Assembly: GCF_023159225.1 (NCBI RefSeq)
Contig: NC_063171.1
Coordinates: 34,565,378 to 34,629,377, forward strand
DNA: 64,000 nucleotides
Source of the DNA: Perognathus longimembris pacificus
Taxonomy: Eukaryota; Chordata; Mammalia; Rodentia; Heteromyidae
Direction: 5' to 3'
Shown: one piece after another, positions 24,051 through 35,180 of the stretch
Layout of the letters: every line of letters starts with the position of its first letter
Position numbering within the stretch: the stretch's first letter is position 1
Made by a program: the position numbers and the translations under genes
Notes under the pieces: model-generated
Seen by the model: the letters and a program-made list of their open reading frames with translations, nothing else
The model's database searches: none
What the model was told of the DNA's origin: nothing

Positions 24051-25764
24051 ATCAATTGTTTCATAAGACATAAGAAAAGGGAAAAAGAAATAGGAATTGA
24101 GAGAGGAAAATACAAATTAAATTAAAAATACACCAAACATTATTACATGTGAGATATTTTCATTATGAATCTAAATAGTCTCCAATACTCAAACAGTGGT
24201 GAATGCACTGTTGATTCATGCTTCAAACTAAAAGTACTTCAAACATGCATTTGACTTATGTACAGGAATTGAGGGGCATATATAATACCACCTGTCAGCC
24301 ATCAGAGGAGAGCCTTATATTCTACATGCATTTCTCCTATACCCTGATAATGTTTCCTTCATATTTCAGATAAATGTAACGCAGGCAATTCTTACCTCCA
24401 GTGATACAATATGTAAAAGTTTGTGTCTAGTGTGTTTTGTTCTAAGTAATATAGGAACTTTTGTTGGTTTTTTGATTTGGTTCTGAAAGCTGAAAAACAC
24501 AGATTGAGTTTGGGTGAATACAACAATTATTCGATTTAGTCCAACTTCTCAGATTTAAGATTATATGTCAAATATTGTGCTAAAGGATTCCCAAGAGTTG
24601 ATGTATTTACTCATTGGAAAAGTCTGAAGCTACACAATGCTATAGGACCCAATTTCTGGACAGGAAAACATTAGATAATCAAAGGAAGACTTCTTACTCA
24701 GTAGGTTACATAAACTCATTTAGCAGAACATCCCTTAATGCTGTGTTCCACTGAGCCTGGCATGATAGGGCTTCAGTCAGTGAGAAGATTCCTCCAAGGA
24801 CAGAAGCAAAAAGAAATGCGAGGGGAAAAAGATGCTTAATTCTTAATCATGGTTTTGAAATCATATTTACAATACCAAAAGAAAACTTTACATAACAATT
24901 AGGTACTTAGGACTGTTTTTCTAAGCTGCTGGAGTAGGTTTCCTTAACTTTTCTAACATCCATACTTGTTAACCTTGACCATTCTATTTAAATTGTCTCG
25001 TTGCCATCTCTCTATGGATAAAGGAGGCTTGTGTTTATGATGTCAAAATCCTGTCTGGACACAATGTGAGCCTCATCACGGCTCTTTAAGACTTTGGTTA
25101 TGATTACCATTGACTGGTAGACAAATGTTAACTGATTTATGGGGCCAAAACGACGATATTTTTAGCCCATGTTGACAAATATTTTTGAAAGTTTACTATG
25201 TTGCCAAGCAATTGTGCCAGGCACAAAGGTTAAGAGGTATTTAAAACTCAATTTCTACCTTCAAAGAGTTCTATCCAGTTGAAAAACAGGCACATAAATC
25301 AATAACCCTAATGCAATATCATAAACACGCTTTATGCATAAAAGCATGTGTAAGGTGTTCACACTGACAGGAAAGGACAGTTCTGGGTTTCCTAGCACGC
25401 AATGACTTGTCTGTAGGTTAATGTTTAAGATTTACATAGTGCCTTCTAAGCTCAGAATTGTGTTAACATGATAGGATGATTAATTCTAGATTCAAAATGG
25501 AGCATGAAAATAGTTGTAGCTCGTGATGGAGAAGTACCCAGAGTTTTGACCATATTTACTCAATAAAATGCTGAAGCCACAAGGACTAATGAACATGGCT
25601 GTCATCTACCCATAGACAATTAACACACATCTGTGAAGGCTTGCTGCATATGAGCTACGCCAACAGCCATCATGGTACAATACCCAGAGCTTGGAAAAGA
25701 AAACTTTGTATACAACTATCAAGCAGATTTATACTTTATAACTAGAAATGGCTCAGGAAAATAT

Positions 25765-25815
25765 CTAGTTTAACTCTCACATTTTACAGAAAAGGAAACA
25801 GAGGATTGGTGGTAC
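25765..25815 (-). repeat. probable MIR relic
   Basis: 'cacattttacagaaaaggaa' then acagaggattgg is a reverse MIR core. Confidence 0.4.
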
Positions 25816-25828
25816 AGAATATTGTGAG

Positions 25829-26350
25829 ATCTATCTATCTATCTACCTACTTATCTACAATGGAATATTATTTAGCCAAAAAGAAGAAAGAAATTGTGGC
25901 ATTTTCAGGGAAATAGAACAATCTGGAAATCATTGTATTGAGGAATTAAGCCAGATTTGGAAGGACAGCAGTCGTATGTTTTCTCTCGTCTGGGCAATAA
26001 ACCTAAAATAAACACATATGTAAACACATACAGTAATATATGTGCATATATGTATATGTATACATATGAATATATGTATATATGTGCATATATATATACT
26101 AACTTTAGCAAAATGTGTATCAGAAAATTGAAACATGTCTCGTCTGATGTGTATATACAAATGGAATCGGTGAGCCTAACAAACAGGGAGATGGGGTGAG
26201 TACAGTCAAAATACTTTATGCACATGTGTCCAAATGGAACAAGCAAACCTGGCAAGATTGGTTTGAGAAGGAAGAGGAGAGAAAAGGTGACTCAGATCAG
26301 CATGAATTGCATACACAAATGGCCATATTAAAATGAGACCCACTTGTACA
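25829..26350 (+). repeat. old L1 3' region with embedded simple repeats
   Basis: A short CTAT repeat at 25829-25858, then 'caatggaatattatttagcc' and 'gaggaattaagccagatttg' from the end of L1 ORF2/3' UTR. A TATG/ACAT-type AT-rich repeat lies at 26015-26100. Confidence 0.6.
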
Positions 26351-26744
26351 GCTAATCACTGCCACTTTTTTCCAAATGTCTTAAATGTAATCAGTGACTG
26401 GGACCAGAAGATTTCACAAGGGCATTCTAGAGACTAACAGCTTGGCCTCACTACCCTTCCGTTTCTTAAGCCATAAAATAATAAGTAATATTACTAGGGC
26501 ATCTGAAATATGAAAATAAGAGAGTACATGTAAAACCACTAAGATTAAGAGATGATGGAAATGAACCACAGTCACAGAAAGAGCTGGGGAAGTGCTTATT
26601 TTAGATCTTTTATGTCTTTCTGCCATAAGAATGAAGGCAGTGGAAGGAGTTTTTCCCATCCCTGTTTGACACAGAAAGAAATCTCTTCTCAATATCTAAA
26701 CACTCACCTGGTATTCTTGTTCCCCTTTGCATCATTTCTCTCAG

Positions 26745-26855
26745 GGCCAAGGAGATTAAGATCAAGTTGGGAATTCTCCTCCAGAAGCCTGACTCAGCTG
26801 TTGACCTTGTCATTCCATATAATGAGAAGCCGGAGAAGCCTGCCAAGACCCAGAA
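26745..26855 (+). CDS. RGS5: RGS5 coding exon 2 (residues 15-52)
   Basis: The 111-base exon supplies the last base of codon 15, 36 whole codons and two bases of codon 52. It reads [16 protein letters not shown] at its start and ends ...[10 protein letters not shown]. This basic, amphipathic N-terminal segment is the membrane-binding part of R4-family RGS proteins, ahead of the RGS domain. The acceptor is a long pyrimidine run ending tctcag at 26744. The donor is a consensus gtgagt at 26856, so the exon ends cagaa. The longer open frames that cross this exon in other frames and on the opposite strand are shadows. Identification rests on near-complete agreement with RGS5 as I remember it; RGS4 and RGS16 differ clearly in this part. 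Confidence 0.95.
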
Positions 26856-27536
26856 GTGAGTCATGTTTGGATTCCACTCATTTTCTTCCAGATGACAGTC
26901 ATTCCTTAAGTGAATAGCACCAGCCATATCTATAGAACTACCCACTTCAATTCTTCATTGAAGATCATAAGAGTCCTTGGAGAGTTGGTTTGTAAAGAAG
27001 CAGGCTTTGAAAGAGAAATGATTCCATGTCAGGCAACATAATTTTGAACACTGGTAGAGTTTTTATAAAACAAAAACAAAAACAAAATCAGACCTGCCTT
27101 ATCTTTTAAAATGGGACCCTATTTTTCAAATTGCCACCAGATATGCCCCAGTGATTCAGCAGACAACATGTGATCATGTGCAGCATTGGGTTAGGTAACT
27201 ATCCCTGATCCCATTATGCCCTGCTAAGAAATGTCCAAGGCTCTTCCTCAGGCTTTAATAAAGAGAAGGACATTGTCCTTGAAAAGATGAATTAAGCAAT
27301 TTAATAATGTCTTCCAAAGGTTCATCTGAGGAAAGATAGACTACTACTTCTGGGAGAAATGAATATTTGCCTATTTCTATTTAATGTATATCACATTTCC
27401 CCTAACTTATGAGTTAATATTCCTCCTAAGATTTATTCTGTCCTCCCTCTTTTACCCTCATTTAGTTCCCCATCATTACAACTTCCACATCTCTCATCAA
27501 CTTGGGCATGGTAGGAAATAGAAATATATAATGTAA

Positions 27537-27860
27537 AATATATGATGCTGTCCTATATATATACTATATGCTATGTATCTACTATATAGTATATAATGTA
27601 TATCATACAGTACATGGTATAGTATATGGCTGTATATATACACATGTGTATATATATACCATACATACAATACAGATTATATATCTGATATCTGATATAT
27701 ACAATGTATATCATATATGTATCATATCATATGATATGTATTGTACATATGACACATATCATAATATATATGTCCATATAGATCTATAGTGATAGATCTC
27801 TCTATATGTAGGTCTTTATCTATATAGAGATATGATTGAAGGTATATGTATATATACATA
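27537..27860. repeat. AT-rich simple repeat (TATA/CATA type)
   Basis: Alternating TA, TGTA and CATA units with local dyad symmetry. The Tyr/His/Ile-rich open frames here come from the repeat. Confidence 0.9.
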
Positions 27861-28046
27861 AGTAAGTGGTAGAGCCTGGTACTGACATACATACATGTGG
27901 TAGAGCCTGGTACTGACATACATACATATATGTATGTATATACACATATATGTGTATATACATACATATATGTGTATATACATGTATATGTATATACATA
28001 CATGCATACATATATGTATGTCAGTACCAGGCTCTACCACTTACTT
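27860..28046. repeat. palindrome: 33-bp inverted arms around an AT-rich core, with a 36-bp direct duplication in the left arm
   Basis: The left arm at 27860-27892 starts aagtaagtggtagagcctgg. The right arm at 28014-28046 is its reverse complement, ending accaggctctaccacttactt. The piece gtggtagagcctggtactga recurs at 27897. The spacer is mostly TATG/CATA, itself nearly self-complementary. The right arm is continuous with a reverse-strand SINE. Confidence 0.9.
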
Positions 28047-28172
28047 GAATCACACCTCCAGTGTGGCTCTTTGCTGGTTAATTGGAGATGGAGTTCAAGC
28101 TTTAACCACAGTCTTCCATTTCTCAGTCTCTTGAATAGCTAGGATCACAGGCATTAGTTACTAATACCTGGC
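28021..28172 (-). repeat. composite SINE, part
   Basis: 'accaggctctaccacttact', 'gctggttaattggagatgga' and 'ctaggatcacaggcattagt' follow the reverse composite SINE order. Confidence 0.65.
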
Positions 28173-30012
28173 AAGAAACTATAGTTCTAAATGGACTACA
28201 AGCTATGGCAGTGAATCTAGATCTCACTGTTCACATGGGCCCTTGTTTGCCTATTCATCTTTCTTCCAGAGCTACCTATATCATTCCTGTCTAAATAGAT
28301 CCTCTTCATCTTCCCTTCAAAAAGCAGTGATACCCTCAGAATTCAAGAAAGGAGAGAGGGAAAGGGAAAGGGAAAGGGAAAATCCTCTATGTCACCTAAA
28401 AGCTTTGAGATCACAGAAACATAGGGACAATATAGGAATCCCTTTTAACCTCCATTTCTTGTTTTACATTTAACACTTTTAGAAAGTAGCTAACCCATCT
28501 TTTGCCCAAGTGACCTTCAACTTAATATATCTGACTTGGTTGGGAGATTAAAAAATGCATTATAATTTATAAAAAATCCTAAGTGGATATTTCCCTTCTG
28601 TTTTCACTACTTCAAAGTGATTGCAAAGCAGAAGTGGGGCATGATTGGGTTTACTGCATTGCCAAATAAAAAGAAGGAAAATTAATTCAATATGAAGCAT
28701 GAAGTTCAGAGTGCTTGTGAAGAGTGAGAATGACATTTCAAAGTAGCAACATATCAAGATGTCTACTATGAAAGAAATTGTTTAGTAATTGTTGACTTGG
28801 TGGGATAAAATTTAAAAATATATATAGTCCTACATTTCCTGCTTTGATTCTCTAGTCTAATATCCCACATAAACATTTGTACTATTTGGCTAAATAAATT
28901 CACAAGCAAGCTTGTCCTGATATTTATTGGGTTATTTGCCTCTCTTGCCTTCCATTCATTTTCTCCTTCTGAAAATTTGATTTGTTTCAGAAAAGTTGTT
29001 TCCATCTCCAAAGAATTTCTCTCTTTTTCTCTCTGTTGTTTACTACCTTTTTCTTTTCACGGTGACCACTAAGTTTCTCACTCTCTTCCAAATCCATAAC
29101 CCTATTTAACCTCTTCATGTCGGGCAAATTTCTATGCCTTTTATCTAACAAGGAAAGTCTGGTTTTTGTTTTTCTTTTCTAGAAGGAGAGAAAATGATTT
29201 GCAATGCACTATTGCACACAGAAACTCCCTTAGGGCAATGAGGAAAGAAGTCTGCCAAATAGTGGGCATGTTTCTGATCTGGACACTAATGGGAGTAAGT
29301 TAAGACTTGAAGAGTCTCTCCAAGAACTCTAAAATATCATGATAAAACATTCTGATATGAACTCTGTCAACTTTTATTACCCACATTCTCTCAGAGAAAA
29401 AATTAACCCTCTTGGCTGAAAGTATTCATAATCTTCCTTAGCATTCTTATATTTTAGGGAACATTTCTGTTTCTTAATATATTTTTAATTCTTGATTGAC
29501 AAAAAACCCATTTATACCATTGGGGAATTAAAAAAAAAGCAACTGCTGATATTCTTATACCAAACTCCAGCTTTGGTTACAGATGTACTAGTTGTAAGAA
29601 ATACTTTTCCTTGGGCCTTCTTCCCTTGGAAGAAACAAGTACCCTTCCCTGTTTCACTGTCTCTGCTCTCCATCCCTTTAGCTCATAACATTCACTCTCT
29701 CCTTGGAGAACTCTAGAAATCTACATGTACTGTTCCTAACATTTTATCTTCTCATTAGGCTTAAATTTCCTCCTCTCCCTCTTCCTCCCTTTCCTCCCCC
29801 GTGAAGCCCTTCTCTCCTGCCACTTCTTGGATTTGTCAGCGGCTTGCCATCTACCTCCTTGTTAAAACTCTTTCTTAACTTCTGATCCTCTTTTTGTCCC
29901 ACATCTTCTCTTCTTCTAAGTGCCCTGTCCCTCATAATACTCAAGGCTCTGCTTCAGATCATCAGAATGAACAATAAATAAAATTAGTGACCCACATGAG
30001 TTTAGTTTGTAG

Positions 30013-30225
30013 TGATTAGTTATCAGTACACACATGTAATCCCAGCTATTCAGGAGGGGAGGCATGGGTAAGAGGATAATAGACCAGCCTGGAGTTGGCA
30101 AAAATCTGAGACCCTATCTAACTTTTAATTAAAGCACAAAAAAGAAAGGAGGAGACATTGGCTCAAATGGTAGAGCACCCGCCTAGGAAGTGCAAGGTCC
30201 TGAATTTAATCCCTAGTAACACAAA
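30013..30225 (+). repeat. B1/tRNA-like composite SINE
   Basis: 'cacatgtaatcccagctatt', 'gaccagcctggagttggcaa', an A-rich linker, then 'ggctcaaatggtagagcacc', a tRNA-like half ending 'cctgaatttaatccctagta'. The second half differs from that of the common composite SINE in this window. Confidence 0.7.
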
Positions 30226-32722
30226 ATTTAAAGAAAAGAAAATTAATACCAAAGCCAAGCCAAACAAACAAAAATCCCACCTCTGGCACATAGAATAGTT
30301 AAGATACTTTCTGTGGTTACAATCCATGCATGGAAATGACAGCAAGACAGCAGATACAATCAACGTTCATAGGACTCATGGTTAAAATATATTTATCTTC
30401 TTCTGTGTCTTTCAATAGCCAGACAAACTCTGGGTAAATTGAGACAGCATGCATTCACTTACTAATTTGACACATATACAATTATTACAGGCTGTCCTGC
30501 AGTAAGTTCTGCTCATGATCAATCTCAAGTCCTTTGGTATTTATTGAGCTCTTATCCTATGGACTATACTGACCTGTGAATCATGGGTGAGTGACAGATG
30601 GAGAAACAGGAAACCTGCTGTTTTGGTTGCATATACATGGGCTCACAATTGCACATACACCTTTGATCTTCACAACAAAGTTTGCATATTCAAATGCAAC
30701 TGTGGAGAGACAGACCACAGAATAGGGTGGGATGAGATGGGGTCTCCATAAATGATAGTCTGTGATTTTTCACCAGCAAGTATACCATTGTCATACCAGA
30801 AGTTTTGGCAAGTAAAGTGTGGTAAGAGTGGTTGAAAGCAAGAGAGAGCTGCCAGTACCATGCACCATGGCCACTTCCTGAGCCAGATGGCATTTAGACC
30901 AAGCATTATAAAACACAGTTAATCATTCCTATAAACACTTGTCTTGTCATTTGGAGTCCCTTCCTCTCCTTCTGTCATACACCCACACAGAAACTTTGTG
31001 CTCACTCTCTGTGTGGTGAGCTTGGACCTTGCAAGCCAGTATGCTTTACTGGTCATTTAGAAATCTGCATCTATCTTGTTCCCAAAGAAGTCAGACTTAA
31101 TGAAGGTTGACAAATTTCTGAGAATCGGGACAAGATGAACCCGTTACTTCCTAGGCTGGTGATAAGAACACTGGGATGCATGCTGCAGGAGACAGGTCTC
31201 ATTTGACTGTGACCTTAAGTTGATCTGGACTGATTTCACCTCCAAGAACCCCCTCTGCACATGTCCTTTTCAGGAATTTAATCTTGGCTGTGATGCAACC
31301 AATGTTGACTTGGTTCTAACAAGACCATTTGGGACAAATGAGATCTGGTAGTAAAGTTTGGTGTATCTCCCCATGACATTATTTCCTCCTGAACTCCTTT
31401 ATATTAGCCAGAGGAAAATGAGGGCAGAAGGCGATTGCATTCTGCAAGAATATTTATAAAACTAGATGATTCAGTGAGTCAACTCCCTTTGGTCTGAGCC
31501 AGTTGCTTTTGTTCCATAATTCAAGGTCTTGCTGCTTCTGCAAACAACTCAATTTGGTAGGTATCTGTTTTATAGGAAATATTGAACCCCCAGTGAAGAA
31601 ATTAAAGTATATAAAGGCTTATGCTGAATATGTAGGTATGACGGAATATATCCATAGAGAAAGTTCTTGGTATAAAGCAATATAGAAGAGTCAGAGGAGT
31701 TATTGACCTCTAGAAATTTATCATTTTTATAGTTAACCATAAAACCAACCAGAAAAATATAGAGACACACCTCGGCTCCACATCATATCACTTTTCCTCC
31801 CTGTATCCCTTCCCATTGGCAAAAGAGAAGGGTGTTCACTTGTGAAAAATAAACTTCCAAGGAATTAGTGTGCTTTCAATCTATTATATTTGTCTCTATA
31901 GCATGGAAAACAGAAAATGCCTCAGGTAACTTCACAGGGTAGTTACTGTCATTTTTATCAAGTTAAGTTTCAAAGAGTGAACACATAAAACATGATAAAA
32001 AATCACATGATTTAAGATTCACAGTCTGTACATTGAAATGAGGAATCAAAATGTCAGGAAATAATCACAGTTCTTTTAGCCAAGAAATCCACTGCTACTT
32101 TAGACTCCTTAGACAGACAGAATGAGGTTGAATCTGAGCCAGAAATATGAAAAGTGAAACAACTATCATATTGATCTCAAATGCTAGCCTCAATCACTGA
32201 AATCCCTCAAATAGCATTTCTTAAAAGTCAGAAGCAAAAGTTTTCCTGAAAACTGATAAACAATTTTAGAACTAAGAAAATTTCAATTTTCAAAACATCC
32301 CTATTGCCCTTCATATTGTAATAAATGCCCTCTCAGTCTATTTTGATTTGACAATGAAGAACTCACATCCTACTGCAAGAGTTAAATAAGGTGTTCCCAG
32401 AGGGAAAGAATGCAGTCAACCATCCCCTGGCAAAACCAGCTTACTTTGACACATTCTACTGTGACAGAAGGATTGGTGGTTGGAGTTGAAAGCAAATTGC
32501 TTCTGGGTATCTGCATATATAAATGTTAAAATAAAAGCAACATTGCAGATATAAAAGCAAATCTGTCATCAGACCCATTGTTAGAAAAGAATTCAAATGT
32601 CCTTGTCCTGAGAACAGCATCATTTCCACCAAAGGAAAAAAAAAGAGGTCCAAGGCATTACTGTGCATGTTTAACTCCTCACCTATGCCATCAGCCTTTT
32701 CTGTCCTTATTCTTGATTTTAG

Positions 32723-32784
32723 GCCCTCGCTGGACGAGGCCCTGCAATGGCGTGATTCTCTGGATAAGCTCCTGCAGAACAACT
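32723..32784 (+). CDS. RGS5: RGS5 coding exon 3 (residues 52-73)
   Basis: The 62-base exon completes codon 52 (Lys), encodes PSLDEALQWRDSLDKLLQNN and leaves one base of codon 73 (Tyr). This is the start of the RGS domain, the helical segment whose Trp and Leu residues pack under the bundle. The acceptor is tcttgattttag and the donor is a strong gtaagt at 32785. Residue 53 is Pro; my memory of the human protein has Thr there and rodent proteins have Pro, which would fit a rodent source. The exon is too short to be seen as an ORF by itself and is recognised by phase and content. Confidence 0.95.
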
Positions 32785-34984
32785 GTAAGTACACATTATT
32801 TTTTATTATGATCAGGATAGAGACAGAAACACAGAACACCTTAGTTTAGCCCATCTCTTTCTTCCTAAACTTTGGTTTGGTGAGGATGGATTGTAGTTGT
32901 ACAAAGATCTCTGCACAGTCATAGGTTTGATAGCTCGAACTGCTACCAAATACTCCCCTGACCTGACAAGAGTTGTGATCTTGACGTTCAGTTTCCTCTC
33001 CTGACAGCATACCATTTTTTTTAATGTTCAAACCAATATAAAGGTCAGAATTCTTTTCCAAATGAAAATCAACACAACAGTGAATACTCCTTTTCCCTAA
33101 CCCCAAGTCCTTACTTATTTCCAATACTCATGGTATCAGTTTCAAAGCACTCGTGGTCATGATTCACCAGGTTAATTCTGTAGCTAGTCTTCAGACAAAT
33201 TGAATTGCCTGTTTGTATAAGATTTCTATGTAATCCCTCTGTACTCATTCATGTCTCTTATTTGTTGAAATTCTCTCTTTCCTGTAAGAGCTAACCTGCA
33301 TGTTAAATCCAGAATGAATTATTCACCCTTTAGACTTCCAGAACCATTTGTCAGCCCATCTTTTATGCTGATCAGTAGTTTTTGCCTTGTGTTCTTTCTT
33401 CTATCTTCCTTCTATGAAAGATTCCTGAGGAAGAACCAGTGGAATGACAGACATAACCAGCATCACCAACCTGCCCCCAAAATACTTAACCTACATTCCC
33501 ACACACCAGCACCTGCATAGAGAACAACTATAAGTCACACTTTTGCTACTCAGTTCTTAGGAGCTACTTTTGTTTGAATCTGCTAAAACTAAAAATGTGC
33601 TTGCAGAAAATATCTGAGATTAGCTGGGATTTTTACAAAATAGGCAAGGAAGATAGACGCATTTGAGAAAGACATGCTTCCAGAAGTTCACAATTATTTC
33701 TGGCATTTGATAAACATGAAACACTTAAATTCAGAGAAGAACATATTTGTTGAGTTATGAGACATTTGGTATTCTTTTGTACTAAAATAGGCCATTTGCT
33801 CTCATGGCTGATATAGTTATCCAATCATTCTATATGCCAAAATTTTCTTCAGTGAATATAAAGGCAATTGGCACCAAGTCTGTAAATAATATAAAAGCAG
33901 GCAAGCTGCTACTCTATATCTTTTCTGCCTAGGATTTTCTACTTCATTTTAAAACTAACTTTCAATCATCCAATGTCTTTGACTTTGTTCTTAAAGTACA
34001 TCAACTTCTTGAATGTTCCATCCTCAATGCTATTCCTGGCCCCATATGTTTTCATCTATTAGGTCTATGGGGGTTGATGACAAGTATGTTGTTTTTGTAA
34101 ACATAAAAATAGATTGTGCTAGGGTGCTTGTGTAAGTTAATGACACTATTTCTCCCACATGATCGTTTTTGAGAGAGAAGGGAGAGTGAAGCACTCTAGT
34201 GGCAGTCAAGTTTCTGGTAGTCAAATATTTCCTTGATATACCCTTGGTAATAGTAGCATGGGTCCAGGCTCATTTTTTGTCTCTACCATTGCCTTTTCCC
34301 TTTGTCCCTCTTCTTTTGTGTTCTGTGTTTTTAATTTTTTTTTTCTTATCTAACTCACTGGCCACCACACTTGTCATGCAAGACAATTATTATAATAATA
34401 AAAGCCAAAGCTAATAAGTCTATTCCTCACATGCTGGATATTATTCTAAGCACTTTATATATATATATATTTGCCTATTCAATGATTGTAATATTTTGAC
34501 TTACTTACAACAATAATCCCTCTTTTCAGAATAGAAAGCTGAAATGAGAAACTAGATAGTCTGGCCATAAAATACTAAGGCAAAAGAAAAATCCGAAAAT
34601 TTATTTTTTCTTTACTGTTTGTATATTTTGGTCTATGAGTGGGAAGGAAGGAAATGCTTCCCTTTGTGTGCCTTATTTAGTTCAGTGAAAACCTGTATTA
34701 ACTATTAAGTGCACAGATTTGGGATAGAAGATAGGCTGTAAAAGAGAGGTAGAGGTAAGTGAAACTCAAACCTAGAAGTTAAAGGGGCAAACCATCTCAA
34801 TGAAAGAACAGAAGTGATCTTTTCCTGCTTAGAGACAAAAATACTCAAGAACAAGTAGTCAGCAGTAGTGAAGATGCCCCAGATATGACATTGGGTTAGA
34901 TTTTGAATAATGACAAAGCTTAATCTTAAATATGTTATAAATAACAGTGACCAAAGCCAGCACTTATGGAGATATATAATGATA

Positions 34985-35180
34985 ATTGTTTGACACTATC
35001 TAAGAGCGGTGTCTGAATTATTTAATCTTAACCACAGCCCTATCAAGTAAGTTTCCTTGTCTCCATTTGACAGATAAGGCAACTGGACCACGTTACTGCA
35101 ACAATATAGCATGCCAGGATTCACTCCCAGGCAATCTTGGCTGTAAAATCCATGCTTTCATTCAATAAGCTATATAAAGG
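34985..35180 (-). repeat. MIR relic
   Basis: 'cagccctatcaagtaagttt', 'ccatttgacagataaggcaa' and 'gattcactcccaggcaatct' in reverse MIR order, inside intron 3. Confidence 0.65.

Larger units (their letters stand above)
1..26744 (+). other. RGS5 intron 1 (partial), repeat-rich
   Basis: No coding exon was recognised here. The first coding exon of RGS5 should encode a short peptide beginning Met-Cys-Lys and end in a GT donor after two bases of codon 15; I searched for such a string and did not find it. The interval holds SINEs, MIR pieces, L1 3' ends, microsatellites and stretches without identifiable content: 300-1630, 2580-3050, 3430-4310, 5520-6080, 6240-7860, 9250-11730, 14620-16590, 17820-20085, 20305-21225, 21425-23945 and 24050-25760. 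Open frames in these stretches are short and unlike any protein I know. Upstream untranslated or alternative RGS5 exons could lie here unseen. Confidence 0.6.
26856..32722 (+). other. RGS5 intron 2
   Basis: 5867 bases from gtgagt to ttttag. It contains the AT-rich repeats and palindrome of 27.5-28.05 kb, SINE pieces at 28021-28172 and 30013-30225, and otherwise unremarkable AT-rich DNA (28.2-30.0 and 30.2-32.7 kb) in which I see no exon. Confidence 0.85.

Noticed and set aside
26552..26945. Open frames of 121 codons (+) and 111 codons (-) over RGS5 exon 2
   Set aside because: They are in other frames than the RGS5 exon, which is fixed by phase and by the protein match.
27862..27923. Direct repeats with AT-rich spacers as a CRISPR-like array
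   Set aside because: Only two direct copies, SINE-derived, in a mammalian intron; explained by the palindrome and duplication.
32456..32839. 127-codon minus-strand open frame across RGS5 exon 3
   Set aside because: Antisense shadow with no recognised domain; the sense exon explains the conservation.
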